The notes beneath the pieces were generated by a model. It was not told the DNA's origin. It saw only the letters and a list, made by a program, of their open reading frames with translations, and did not search any database. From positions 558,001 to 622,000 of the forward strand of contig JACPOL010000008.1 in the NCBI GenBank assembly GCA_016185065.1: 64,000 nucleotides of DNA. Direction: 5' to 3'. Below, piece by piece: positions 8,470 through 17,091 of this stretch. The stretch comes from Chlamydiales bacterium (lineage in GTDB: Bacteria > Chlamydiota > Chlamydiia > Chlamydiales > Rhabdochlamydiaceae). How positions within the stretch are numbered: position 1 is the first letter of the stretch; each line of letters opens with the position of its first letter. A program made the position numbers and the translations under genes.

Positions 8470-9663
8470 TTAAAACGCGAAAGAGACCTGCAGATTGATA
8501 TTCTGGTCCCAATAGTGCTCTTGAAACTCACCGTTGTAACGAACGGTAGCTGCGAGTCTCTCTTGCAAAAACAGGCCTGTGAGACCTGCTCCTGTGCCCA
8601 GTAGGCTTCGAATGGGTTTCATCCCATTTACTCCGAATGAGACATCTGTATCATCGAATTCTGCTCTTGTGCGGCCACCACCAAAACGCACCTCGCGAAT
8701 CCAGCTGAGCTTCACGTCAGGAGCTAGGCTCCATCTGTTAAAGGTAAAGCACGTTGCGGCTCCAAGACCTAATTCATTGCGCAGTAGTGTTGATGTCTTT
8801 GCCTTTACATCGAGATTTAAACTCCGAGCTCCTTTTTCGGAGAAGCTCCCCTCGTGGACGTAGATATATTCAAGTGTATCGAAGGGTCGGAGATCTAACC
8901 CCTTTAACGGAAAGAAGATTCCAGCCTCTATGCGAGCATCGAACTCTCCCCCATTGTGCTGGTTTTTTGCCCTTCGATCTACCCCTGTGAACTCAATTTT
9001 GCGCGAAGCTCTATAGTGGTTGTATGCCCCGATAAATGAGGCGTCAGCGTAGGCGAGCTCGTTAAACCAGGTTGAGTAGATACCACCGTAATAGCTACTG
9101 ATGTGTCCGCTTCCTGCAGAGCTTCTGAAATCTACATCGCTACATGTGTAGGCCAGGTTTGCGCCTACAAAAAAATTGCTCAGGCAGCCGTAGTCCATCC
9201 CCACAAGGCCTCCGCCTGTGCTTGTATGGAATCCAGTCTGACTCTGAATGCTCTCTTGTTTAGCCAGATCTCCAAAGAGATCTCCCCAAAAAGCGATCCT
9301 TTTATTGGGACTGCAATCACGCGTGCAGTCTGTGAGGTAGAGCTTCTCCATCCGCTTGTCTACCGCTGAAGAGACGCGAATGCTGTTATTCTCTTGTGAA
9401 AGTGCCATCGCGTTGAAAAGAGAGGGCTGCATCTGATTTAGCGCAACTTTTAGCCCGGCATTGCTCAGCCCATTTAATATCCCCACGATATTTCCTAGAT
9501 CGGTTCCGGCTGCGGGATTAATCTCATCTAAAGTTCTTGCCACCACTTCCGCGTTTCCGCCAGAGACGCGAGGAGCCAGCAGCGCCTCAACAGAGAGATT
9601 GGTTCCCAAGAAAATCAGTGTTCCAAGGCTTAACGTTGTCGATCTAAATATCCCATTTTTCAT
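8470..9663 (-). CDS. Passenger-less autotransporter barrel protein, paralogue of the 5548-8388 gene
   Basis: The ATG at 9663 is preferred because GAGG lies six bases upstream; a TTG two codons earlier is possible. The protein (397 residues) has a signal peptide, then almost at once the pre-barrel linker LDEINPAAGTDLGN...LSQENNSIRV...LYLTDCTRDC and a full beta-barrel ending LQVSFAF. It aligns with the C-terminal ~370 residues of the neighbouring autotransporter, including both Cys, but has no passenger. It may be a reduced surface protein, a free translocation barrel, or a leftover of duplication. The long AT-rich stretch upstream (9670-9859) probably holds promoters for this gene and the divergent one. 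Confidence 0.8.
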   Translation of the reverse strand: MKNGIFRSTTLSLGTLIFLGTNLSVEALLAPRVSGGNAEVVARTLDEINPAAGTDLGNIVGILNGLSNAGLKVALNQMQPSLFNAMALSQENNSIRVSSAVDKRMEKLYLTDCTRDCSPNKRIAFWGDLFGDLAKQESIQSQTGFHTSTGGGLVGMDYGCLSNFFVGANLAYTCSDVDFRSSAGSGHISSYYGGIYSTWFNELAYADASFIGAYNHYRASRKIEFTGVDRRAKNQHNGGEFDARIEAGIFFPLKGLDLRPFDTLEYIYVHEGSFSEKGARSLNLDVKAKTSTLLRNELGLGAATCFTFNRWSLAPDVKLSWIREVRFGGGRTRAEFDDTDVSFGVNGMKPIRSLLGTGAGLTGLFLQERLAATVRYNGEFQEHYWDQNINLQVSFAF

Positions 9664-9859
9664 GCGCAACCTCTTTCAAAGCGTAAAAAAACTTTTTATT
9701 TCCTACAGCTTTTTACTGCAAGTCTATTTTTTACTGCATATTTATTAAATTTTTAAATTAAATCCATATTTTTTAATTTAGTTAATTTAATTTTCTATAT
9801 TGTTTGTTTTTATCAACAAACATTAGTATTGGTTTTCAAAAACATTCTGGATAAAAAAA

Positions 9860-11689
9860 ATGTCAACAACTCCAACTCGACCTCTTCAACTGCAATTCCT
9901 TACGCCTCTCAGCTCTCTACAGATCATCGATGATCAAAATTTTCCTCCCGACTCTTCAAAGCAGGATGCTCCTACCTTTTTTGTTGATCGTAGAACGCTC
10001 TTTAAAGCCAAAAAAGAGGAGACAAAGTCTCAGGAGGAACCAGATGCTGCGCCGAGGCAGCTCATGGCCAAAGCCCTCTTTCCGGATGAGAAGCCTCTGG
10101 TACAGAGAGCTTTTAGCCGTGTCATCTCACGCACCCCTGTGCAAAATGCCTCTTCTCCGACCTACTCCCCATTTTCCAGCAGGTCTACCTCCCCTCTCTT
10201 TTCCCCCCAAAGTTCCTCAGAAAGCACTCCCTCAAGAGGATCTTCCCCAGAAAGGGAGGGCGCTGCATCTCCATCTAGCTTTGCACTCTCTTTAGAGTCG
10301 AGCCCCATAGGTCGAGAGAAAACTTCGCTGACTGACGTAGAAAATAGAGGGATTGTCGATAGAGTCCTGGCTCAGAAATATGAAGCCGCTATCGATTACA
10401 TAGAGAAATTGCCTCGCCTGGCTCAAAGAGTCTATGCTCACTCTGCAGCTCTGCTCCACATCCATAACGCATTAAAAACATCTTCCGCTGCTGTAATTGA
10501 GGTTGCAACAAAGTCTGTGAGCGCCGAAGACCTCTTAAACTGGCCTCTTCTTCTATCCGACCATTACGCAAAAAACATGAATTGGGATAAAGCATTTAAA
10601 GCTCTTAAAAGCGCCAGACTCCACGCACCTGCTAGCGCCCAATGGAAGGTCGATCTCCAGCACGCAGCTCTTCTCACTTTGAAAGGAGCCCCTTTTTCAG
10701 AGATCTCTCCGCTTCTCTCAAAAATCACACAAAGTAGAGATGTGCCTATCAACCAGCAAGCGGTGTGCATTGCAGGAACTTCTGCTCTTTACGAGCTACA
10801 CGGGCGGACGGATCAAGCTAAGCAGCATCTTCGAGGGTTTGTTCCTCAAGTAAAAACCGCGCGGTCTATCCGACAGCAGCTCTGGGTTGTAAAAAAACAG
10901 CTCATCCTCTTTCTCGCATGCGAAGGCTTAAATGAAGAGGCGCTAAAGACCGTGGCTTTGTGTCAGAAAGATCACATGAATGAGGGAGCGTATTGGGCTC
11001 TTCTCTCCCAACTTCTACAAGGGGAGAGGCCCAATGAAAATCTGCAGCTCTGCCAGATTCTTAAACTCGTGGAGAGTCCAGAGAATTTTCTAAGTAAGTC
11101 TGGAGAGCTTCTCTGCGAATATGCACGTTATTTAATGAATCCAACAAAAACAAGGCCTGCTGCGGATAGCCCCTATTTTATTCCGTATGATTTAGCTCTC
11201 GCAGAGAAAGTTTTAAGAAGAGCGATTAGTTTGACACCACAATACGGAGATAGCTACATCGAGCTTCTCCGGCTATTGAAAATAAGAAGGAAGGAAGAGC
11301 TAGCTAAGTCGGCAGCCCAAGATACCACTCTCTTCTCAAACGATATCGCTGAAATTAGGTTTAACCTGCAAATTGAGGAGTTAAGGAAGCAGTTCATTAG
11401 GAAACAACCGCGTTATGGCCTACTCTACTCTCAGTGCATCGGATCAAGTTTCTGCTCGAAAGATGAGATCTGGAATGCTGCATCCGTAGCGATAGACGCT
11501 CATATGAAGTTCTTAAAAGCTGCGTCTACAGATGAGGCTTGCACTTTTGATGCTCAAAGCAGCGCGTTCGGAATCCGGCTAAACAATCTTGGCCAACAGA
11601 TTAAAAACGGCAAATTTTCAATTGTGACGTTGAAGCAGATGACCTTCTTAAACTCTCAAGTCAGCCTTTATCCCGACCCCATCCTCTAA
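9860..11689 (+). CDS. Large cytosolic or secreted protein with Ser/Pro-rich N-terminus and TPR-like helical repeats
   Basis: A 609-residue protein with no signal peptide. Residues 1-160 are rich in Ser, Pro and Thr and look disordered (long runs of SS, PS and TS). From about 170 to 560 it is helical, with TPR-like pairs such as YAKNMNWDKAFKALKSARLHAPASAQW, ALYELHGRTDQAKQHL and LALAEKVLRRAISLTPQYGDSYIEL. No catalytic motif is seen. A disordered N-terminus on a helical-repeat body is typical of type III effectors and chaperone-like proteins of chlamydiae, but this is inference. The gene ends four bases inside the convergent AlkD-like gene. Confidence 0.6.
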   Translation: MSTTPTRPLQLQFLTPLSSLQIIDDQNFPPDSSKQDAPTFFVDRRTLFKAKKEETKSQEEPDAAPRQLMAKALFPDEKPLVQRAFSRVISRTPVQNASSPTYSPFSSRSTSPLFSPQSSSESTPSRGSSPEREGAASPSSFALSLESSPIGREKTSLTDVENRGIVDRVLAQKYEAAIDYIEKLPRLAQRVYAHSAALLHIHNALKTSSAAVIEVATKSVSAEDLLNWPLLLSDHYAKNMNWDKAFKALKSARLHAPASAQWKVDLQHAALLTLKGAPFSEISPLLSKITQSRDVPINQQAVCIAGTSALYELHGRTDQAKQHLRGFVPQVKTARSIRQQLWVVKKQLILFLACEGLNEEALKTVALCQKDHMNEGAYWALLSQLLQGERPNENLQLCQILKLVESPENFLSKSGELLCEYARYLMNPTKTRPAADSPYFIPYDLALAEKVLRRAISLTPQYGDSYIELLRLLKIRRKEELAKSAAQDTTLFSNDIAEIRFNLQIEELRKQFIRKQPRYGLLYSQCIGSSFCSKDEIWNAASVAIDAHMKFLKAASTDEACTFDAQSSAFGIRLNNLGQQIKNGKFSIVTLKQMTFLNSQVSLYPDPIL

Positions 11690-12360
11690 CAGGATAGATA
11701 CTTAGAGCCTTCGCGGATGCTGAGAGGACTGAGGAGCGTGCTAGATTCTTTGATAAATATTGAGACCTGTTTGGGCTCCGTCTTGGAATACTCGCGAAGA
11801 GCCCATCCGATCGCCTTTCTCATGAAGAACTCCTTCTCATGCATTGTCTTTTTGCAGTAGCCAAAGAGCCGCGTGGTGTCGGTCTCCTTCTTCCATCTTA
11901 ACTGAAAAATTAGAGCTGTGCGTCGAATCCAGAGATAGGGATCTTCTATCCAAGCGTCCATCCGCAAAGCGAGCTCAAGATGCGCCTTTACAAGAGGCCC
12001 CACTAGATTCGCGGCGAGATCATCAACAGTGTCCCACCAGGACTTTTCTCGAATCATCTTTTCAACGAGATCAAGCGTCTTGAGGCTCCAGAATTTTTTA
12101 TACCGCTTTCCAAGTGCTATCGCCGTATACTGAAACTCCCTCTCATCTCGTTGCCAGAGAAGCGCAAGAGTGCGCTCAAGCTCTTCCGAATCTCTCATTT
12201 TGATCTCTGCAAAAATCTTCTTCTCGATTAGCGCGCGCTGCGGTTTTGGAATTCCCCAAAAAGGGAATAAGTTGCGAAGATAGGCGGACTGTTTTTTAGC
12301 GCTCTGGGGATCTGCAGCTGCTGCAAAGGCTCTCTCTAGCTCAGAAATTAATTTAGACAT
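11686..12360 (-). CDS. DNA alkylation repair protein, AlkD-like HEAT-repeat glycosylase
   Basis: The start at 12360 (MSKLISELERAFAAAADP) is chosen because the protein family begins here; upstream codons only cover the divergent promoter region. The 224 residues form HEAT-like helical pairs with the AlkD landmarks AYLRNLFPFWGIPKPQR, EREFQYTAIALG, SWWDTVDDLAANLVG and KEFFMRKAIGWALREYSK. AlkD removes 3- and 7-alkylpurines without base flipping; the WWDTVD-type segment carries the catalytic Asp and Trp residues. It is divergent from the VOC gene, with nine bases between the starts, and convergent with the 9860 gene. Confidence 0.8.
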   Translation of the reverse strand: MSKLISELERAFAAAADPQSAKKQSAYLRNLFPFWGIPKPQRALIEKKIFAEIKMRDSEELERTLALLWQRDEREFQYTAIALGKRYKKFWSLKTLDLVEKMIREKSWWDTVDDLAANLVGPLVKAHLELALRMDAWIEDPYLWIRRTALIFQLRWKKETDTTRLFGYCKKTMHEKEFFMRKAIGWALREYSKTEPKQVSIFIKESSTLLSPLSIREGSKYLSC

Positions 12361-12369
12361 AGGTTCACA

Positions 12370-12762
12370 ATGATTAGTTTTTCTCACATGATATTCTACG
12401 TGAAAGAGGTGCAGAGCACCATCGATTTTTATGCGCGCGCATTTGGCATTAAAACGAGATTTCTTCATGAGAGCGGCGCCTATGCCGAGCTCGAGACGGG
12501 CGCGACATCAATCGCCTTTGCAGCGGAAGAGCTTGCAGAGAGCAACCTTCCAGAAGGGTGCCTTAAACACGACCCTAAAAAACGACCATTTGCATGCGAA
12601 ATTACCTTCACTGCAGATAACGTTGAAAAAGCATATGAGAAGGCTGTGAAGGCAGGTGCTGCGCCGCTTGCCCCTCCAAAAGAGAAGCCCTGGGGACAGA
12701 CAGTCGGCTACGTCCGCGATCCGAATGGGATTCTCATCGAGATCGCCAGTAAGCTACACTAG
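12370..12762 (+). CDS. VOC-superfamily (glyoxalase/bleomycin resistance-like) protein
   Basis: A 130-residue single-subunit VOC protein with two beta-alpha-beta-beta-beta halves: ISFSHMIFYVKEVQSTIDFYARAFGIK at the start and KAVKAGAAPLAPPKEKPWGQTVGYVRDPNGILIEIAS at the end. His5 and the final Glu of the second half sit where metal ligands usually are. The family covers glyoxalases, dioxygenases and resistance proteins, so the reaction cannot be named. It overlaps the 3' end of the ankyrin gene by four bases in the opposite direction. Confidence 0.8.
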   Translation: MISFSHMIFYVKEVQSTIDFYARAFGIKTRFLHESGAYAELETGATSIAFAAEELAESNLPEGCLKHDPKKRPFACEITFTADNVEKAYEKAVKAGAAPLAPPKEKPWGQTVGYVRDPNGILIEIASKLH

Positions 12763-14765
12763 TAGGCAGGAACCATCTGCTCTACTACGCTCACGAGGGC
12801 GCCTTCAAGCCCGTTTCTGAGCCTTGAAAGGCCAGAACGGATAGAGGCGGAAGCCTTCTGCCTAAATGTGCGCGTTTCTGGATCGAAGAGCCTCTCTTTG
12901 ATGAGCGGATAGCTAGCAAGAGATACTGGGTTGCGTTTCAGATCGCTCATGATCTTTGCCCATGCGGTCTTTACTAGGTAGGTGTCAACAGTGCTCTCTT
13001 CTGTATGAGCGGCAAGGTAGGCTTCGAGATAGTCTAATCTCTTCTTCAGCGTGATCTCATGCGTTGTCTTCATCACTGCAGCAAGAGTTTCGGGCTCAAG
13101 CGATTTGCGGTAGTTACCCACGGTTCCAAGAAGTGCGAGTGCAGCGGGAATCGTCCCTTCGGCTGAGGCCTGAGGACAGTTTCCCACCTCTTGTGAGGGC
13201 AGAGCCACCTCTTTACTGAGTTCAAGACAGAGCTTATCGCGCACAATCTCTCCGTCTGAAGATGGCGAGAGCGCTTTAGGCAGATCCTGGTAGTAGAGCT
13301 TTACTCCTTTTTTTACGGAGCCCGTCTCTTTCATTTTCACGATGTTTGCAAGAAGCTTCTGATTCATCAATCTATTATCAATCTTGTAAAACTCAGCCGT
13401 GCTATGATCCTCGCTTCCCTCACCTCGATTTATCACTGCAAGATACCCCTTGTAAAAAACCAGAGAGATGGCGTGACCGTGCCATCCTGCAGGAATGATC
13501 ACAAGCTCTCCGCGCTGGATATGGGCTGTTGTTGTAACTGGATTTAAGGTGCGATGCGAAGCCCTTGAAAAAGCCCGCGAAACCTCTTTGAGCGAAATAC
13601 GCGCATCGATCTCAGCTGTTCTTAATGTCTCTGCGAAATCGTGAAAGAAGATCTGAGAAAACCAGGCTTCATAGGCGATGCTTGCACCTGCGCGATTACC
13701 AATAGAATTGGATAGAGCAACTCTCTTTGCATAGAGAGCTTGAGCATCTTTTTCAGATTTCAAATACTTCTGGTATTGAGGATGCTTTGCAATCACCTTG
13801 TTTAACTCACCTGTAGCAGACCCAAGCTCAGGACGGGCGCCGCTTTTAATCAGGTACTGAATCACCTCATCGTTCTTTTCGACACCGCAGGCTGCAGAAA
13901 AGGCAGTGTGAGCCTCTTTTGCACGGGTGAACCCTTCATTGACGTCCGCACCCGCTTCCACAAGAAGCTTTACCATCTTTAAATTCCCGTTCATGCAGGC
14001 CAGGAGCAGAGGAGGAAAGGGCTGATGCTCCTTTTCAGAAATACCAAGACTCGGGTCCGCACCGCTTGCGAGCAGCACCCTGACTATCGACGTGTAGTTG
14101 CATTTGCAGGCTACGCTCAGCGCCGTCCGTCCTAGAATGGGATCTACTTCATTTACTTTAACACCATGCTTTATCAGAATTGGAATGATCTCATCCTCAC
14201 CATTTTCTACGCATAATATGAGAGGGGTCTCTCCCGTTCCTGTACTCAAGTTTGTATCGGCGCCAAAAGAGGTAAAGAGTTCAACCGCTTCAACCCAGCC
14301 CATTTCACAGGCGTGCATCAGAGGTGTCTTTTTAAAACCGTCTCGCTGATCCACTAACGCTCCGCGTTGAAGAAGAAGACTCACAAGCTTTAAAGAGGCT
14401 CTTCGCTGATCACAAGTCGATTTTCTATTAATTCCATAGACCACGTAGTGAAGCGGAGAGAGGCCCTGGGCATCTAAGGCGTTTACCATCGATCTGCCGA
14501 AGTCTGTGCTGAGCAGCATTCTCACGCGCTCTATATCGCCTTTATCACAAGCCGTGTGGAGCTCAGTTACGCCCGCTATTGCTTCAGGAGGGTCGAAAGT
14601 AAAGACTGAACCCTGTGTATTTTTTGCTACGGGAGTTGCATCGAGCGCTCTCTGGGCAGCATCTGAAGCCTTGTCTGCCAGAAGCTCGGCCTCGGTCTTT
14701 GTTTTAATTGGCGTTAAAGAGAGACCTGGCTCAATTAGGGTCTCTTGCTTAATAAAACCTGTCAT
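12759..14765 (-). CDS. Ankyrin-repeat protein with a possible C-terminal CE-clan cysteine enzyme region
   Basis: The ATG at 14765 is preferred (AAGGA lies nine bases upstream); a GTG two codons earlier is possible. Residue numbers here count from the GTG (670 residues). Ankyrin repeats run from about 69 to 315, for example TPLMHACEMGWVEAVELFTSFGADTN and PLLLACMNGNLKMVKLLVEAGADVN. The C-terminal half is not ankyrin. It contains GWHGHAISLVF (His433), VINRGEGSE (acidic 451-454) and QEVGNCPQAS (Gln527, Cys532), in the His-acid-Gln-Cys order of clan CE proteases, deubiquitinases and YopJ-type acetyltransferases. No signal peptide. The layout suggests a translocated effector: ankyrins bind a host protein and the C-terminus acts on it. 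The catalytic reading is a hypothesis; the ankyrin call is firm. Confidence 0.8.
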   Translation of the reverse strand: MTGFIKQETLIEPGLSLTPIKTKTEAELLADKASDAAQRALDATPVAKNTQGSVFTFDPPEAIAGVTELHTACDKGDIERVRMLLSTDFGRSMVNALDAQGLSPLHYVVYGINRKSTCDQRRASLKLVSLLLQRGALVDQRDGFKKTPLMHACEMGWVEAVELFTSFGADTNLSTGTGETPLILCVENGEDEIIPILIKHGVKVNEVDPILGRTALSVACKCNYTSIVRVLLASGADPSLGISEKEHQPFPPLLLACMNGNLKMVKLLVEAGADVNEGFTRAKEAHTAFSAACGVEKNDEVIQYLIKSGARPELGSATGELNKVIAKHPQYQKYLKSEKDAQALYAKRVALSNSIGNRAGASIAYEAWFSQIFFHDFAETLRTAEIDARISLKEVSRAFSRASHRTLNPVTTTAHIQRGELVIIPAGWHGHAISLVFYKGYLAVINRGEGSEDHSTAEFYKIDNRLMNQKLLANIVKMKETGSVKKGVKLYYQDLPKALSPSSDGEIVRDKLCLELSKEVALPSQEVGNCPQASAEGTIPAALALLGTVGNYRKSLEPETLAAVMKTTHEITLKKRLDYLEAYLAAHTEESTVDTYLVKTAWAKIMSDLKRNPVSLASYPLIKERLFDPETRTFRQKASASIRSGLSRLRNGLEGALVSVVEQMVPAY

Positions 14766-14935
14766 AATCACACATCCTTCGTTATTTAAAATTAATTATA
14801 TCATATAAACTAATTATTTTAAACATTTTTTAAACAAATAATTTGACCATATCATTCTTATTATTAACAACTTATAACTCGACTTTACTTTTTAAGATCT
14901 TCTTATGAAAATACCCCTTCTTTCGGAGGACTCAA

Positions 14936-15712
14936 ATGCGCTTTTTACTTCCCTATCTCCTTTTTGCACTCTCTTCGTGCGCTGCAAGCCAGCCAACTGC
15001 TTCAGAAAGCTATTTCCGGCTTCTAGACAAGTACCCCGCTGCACTTGGTCCGGATGGAGATGCTACGCAGGGAGAAATTGAGATCGTGCGCGATCCTGTT
15101 CGCATGCAAGAGATTGAAAAAAGCAGCGGCCGCAAGGTCGGGATTGTCGCTCAGGATAGGTACTGGATCTGGATTAATGATCCTGTGAAATTCCCCTCTG
15201 GTAAAGAGGGAGTATACGGGAGATTCCTCTGGGTGAAGTCTCTTTCGGGCCCCGCTGGCATCGCTGTCATGCCTCTTCTTGCAGATGGTAAGATCGCGCT
15301 AAATCGCAACTACAGGCACGCGACACGCTCTTGGGAGTATGAGCTGCCCCGCGGAGGGATTAATACTGGTGAGAGCAGCGAGGATGCCGCGAGAAGAGAG
15401 GTCAAAGAAGAGACCGGAATGCAGATATCAAAACTACACAATCTTGGGGAAATGGCAGTTGACACGGGATTTACAAATTCGATCGTGCCTATTTTTATGG
15501 CCCAAGTGGTAAAGCAAGATAAAGCGACACCTGAAGAGTCGGAAGCGATCGCGTCGATCGACGCCTTCTCTTTAGCAGAAATTAAAAAGGGCTTTAAACA
15601 GGGCTACCTTATCATCATTAATAAGCAAGATGAAGAGGAGAAGATCCCCCTGCGCGACCCCTTCCTCGCCTACGCAATTTTTCAAGCTGAAATCCGAGGG
15701 CTACTTCAATGA
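14936..15712 (+). CDS. NUDIX hydrolase predicted to be a lipoprotein
   Basis: A 258-residue protein. The N-terminus MRFLLPYLLFALSSC reads as a lipoprotein signal with Cys15 as the acylation site. The NUDIX box is complete: GGINTGESSEDAARREVKEE, followed by TGM, matching Gx5Ex7REUxEExGU. The region before the box (LNRNYRHATRSWEYELPRG) resembles ADP-ribose pyrophosphatases. NUDIX enzymes cleave nucleoside diphosphates linked to another group, usually in the cytosol, so a lipid-anchored copy is unusual. It overlaps the GT32 gene by four bases, which suggests joint expression and perhaps shared nucleotide-sugar chemistry. Confidence 0.8.
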   Translation: MRFLLPYLLFALSSCAASQPTASESYFRLLDKYPAALGPDGDATQGEIEIVRDPVRMQEIEKSSGRKVGIVAQDRYWIWINDPVKFPSGKEGVYGRFLWVKSLSGPAGIAVMPLLADGKIALNRNYRHATRSWEYELPRGGINTGESSEDAARREVKEETGMQISKLHNLGEMAVDTGFTNSIVPIFMAQVVKQDKATPEESEAIASIDAFSLAEIKKGFKQGYLIIINKQDEEEKIPLRDPFLAYAIFQAEIRGLLQ

Positions 15713-16629
15713 AAATGATTCGTTATTGGAAGGTTGCATCCATTCTTCTCTTTGTTGTGGGAGGAGCCGCCTCGCTCTACTTCATGCGCAACGTCGAGCA
15801 CAACATTTTTCTAAAGCAGGAGCGCCTCATCCCTTTTGAAGCGAGCATGGCAAAACGCGACCCCTCCTTTGTCACTAAGATTATTTCTAAAAAACTCCGT
15901 AAAGATTCGCGTTGGAAGACGCTCAGAGAGCTCTACCAGAGAAATATTCTGGATGGTAAAGCGACTGGTGAGACGCGGATTCCCAAGATCATCCACCAGA
16001 TCTGGTTAGGCGGCCCTCTCCCAGAAAAGTATAAAGAGATTCAAAAGAGCTGGCTGAAGCACCATCCCGACTGGGAGTACAGGCTCTGGACAGATGAGAG
16101 CGCTAAAGCGCTAAAGATGCAAAACCGCGATCTCTTTGAGAGTGCTGTCAACTGGGGAGAAAAGGCGGACATCCTTCGCTATGAGATTCTCTACCAGTTT
16201 GGAGGACTCTATGTCGATACCGATTTTGAATGCCTCCGGCCGATGGATCTCCTCCACCAGCTCTGCGACTTTTACATCGGACTTGAAAGCATCGAAAAAA
16301 AGTTTCAGTCTCCTCGCCTTTCAAATGCGCTTATCGCTGCTGCTCCAAGGCATCCTATTCTTAAAAAGTGCATAGAGTCGATTTCTGGAGAAGGTCCACG
16401 AGACAACTTCGATCTCATCCAGTCCCGCACGGGACCAGGTCTTGTAACGCGGATCTTTCTCGCTTCAATGAGCGATGATACGCACAAAAATGTCGCTCTT
16501 CCTTCAAGCTACTTCTATCCACTTCCCTCTGCGGAGCGCAACGGGACTTTCCAAGGATCAGTTAAAGAGACCTGGGCAGAGGATGAATCCTATGCGATTC
16601 ACTACTGGGACGGAAGCTGGATAAAATAA
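15709..16629 (+). CDS. GT32-family glycosyltransferase with N-terminal signal anchor
   Basis: A 306-residue protein with one membrane helix (residues 8-26) after a short basic start, so the catalytic part should lie outside the cytosol, like Golgi type II transferases. The GT32 signature is clear: RIPKIIHQIWLGGPLP, then WEYRLWTDES, then ADILRYEILYQFGGLYVDTDFECL with the DxD at 170-172. GT32 members use UDP- or GDP-sugars; relatives include Och1 mannosyltransferases and the catalytic cores of some toxins. It is coupled to the exported NUDIX gene by an ATGA overlap. The acceptor is unknown. Confidence 0.8.
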   Translation: MKMIRYWKVASILLFVVGGAASLYFMRNVEHNIFLKQERLIPFEASMAKRDPSFVTKIISKKLRKDSRWKTLRELYQRNILDGKATGETRIPKIIHQIWLGGPLPEKYKEIQKSWLKHHPDWEYRLWTDESAKALKMQNRDLFESAVNWGEKADILRYEILYQFGGLYVDTDFECLRPMDLLHQLCDFYIGLESIEKKFQSPRLSNALIAAAPRHPILKKCIESISGEGPRDNFDLIQSRTGPGLVTRIFLASMSDDTHKNVALPSSYFYPLPSAERNGTFQGSVKETWAEDESYAIHYWDGSWIK

Positions 16630-16646
16630 TAGAATTTAAATACAAT
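16618..16646 (+). promoter_or_regulatory. Possible sigma-66/70 promoter for the small secreted protein gene
   Basis: TGGATA (16618-16623) and TACAAT (16641-16646) are 17 bases apart and lie about 20 bases before the ATG at 16667. The -35 matches four of six consensus bases. Prediction only. Confidence 0.3.
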
Positions 16647-16666
16647 CCGAAAAAAAAGAGGTTAAT

Positions 16667-16957
16667 ATGAAAAAAACGCGCCTTTTAACACTACTTACTC
16701 TGACACTGCTATTCTCTTCTCTCTCAGCTGGACACAGAAACTGCTGGACACCTGCAAGCGAACTCTACAAGAGACCGGAGCCGCAGATCGTTTCAGAAGA
16801 AGAGTTCGCTTCGAACCTCTCTGACTTTCACCGCAAGCGCTACATACGCTTCTCACCTGCACAAAAACAGGCTGCCTACACCTACTACAAAACCCAGTCC
16901 TACACACCGGATACTGCCGTAGAGCAGGTCTCTCTCTTTGAATACCTGCGTAATTAA
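16667..16957 (+). CDS. Small secreted hypothetical protein
   Basis: A 96-residue protein with a strong AAAGAGG ribosome site six bases before the ATG and a clear signal peptide (MKKTRLLTLLTLTLLFSSLSAG). The mature part of about 75 residues is rich in Tyr and charged residues and has a single Cys. No known domain is recognised. It has its own short intergenic leader after the GT32 gene. A real gene is likely from the start site and leader peptide; the function is unknown. Confidence 0.6.
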   Translation: MKKTRLLTLLTLTLLFSSLSAGHRNCWTPASELYKRPEPQIVSEEEFASNLSDFHRKRYIRFSPAQKQAAYTYYKTQSYTPDTAVEQVSLFEYLRN

Positions 16958-17091
16958 AGTTTTTAATTTGAAGCAAATTAAAAATTTCAGGTTACAAAAG
17001 AAATCTTCGCATTTCTAAATAGTTTAGTTGACCATAATTGTTCGCAAATTTAAAATTTAGCGTTCTATCTACTAAAATTTGCACTACTCTT

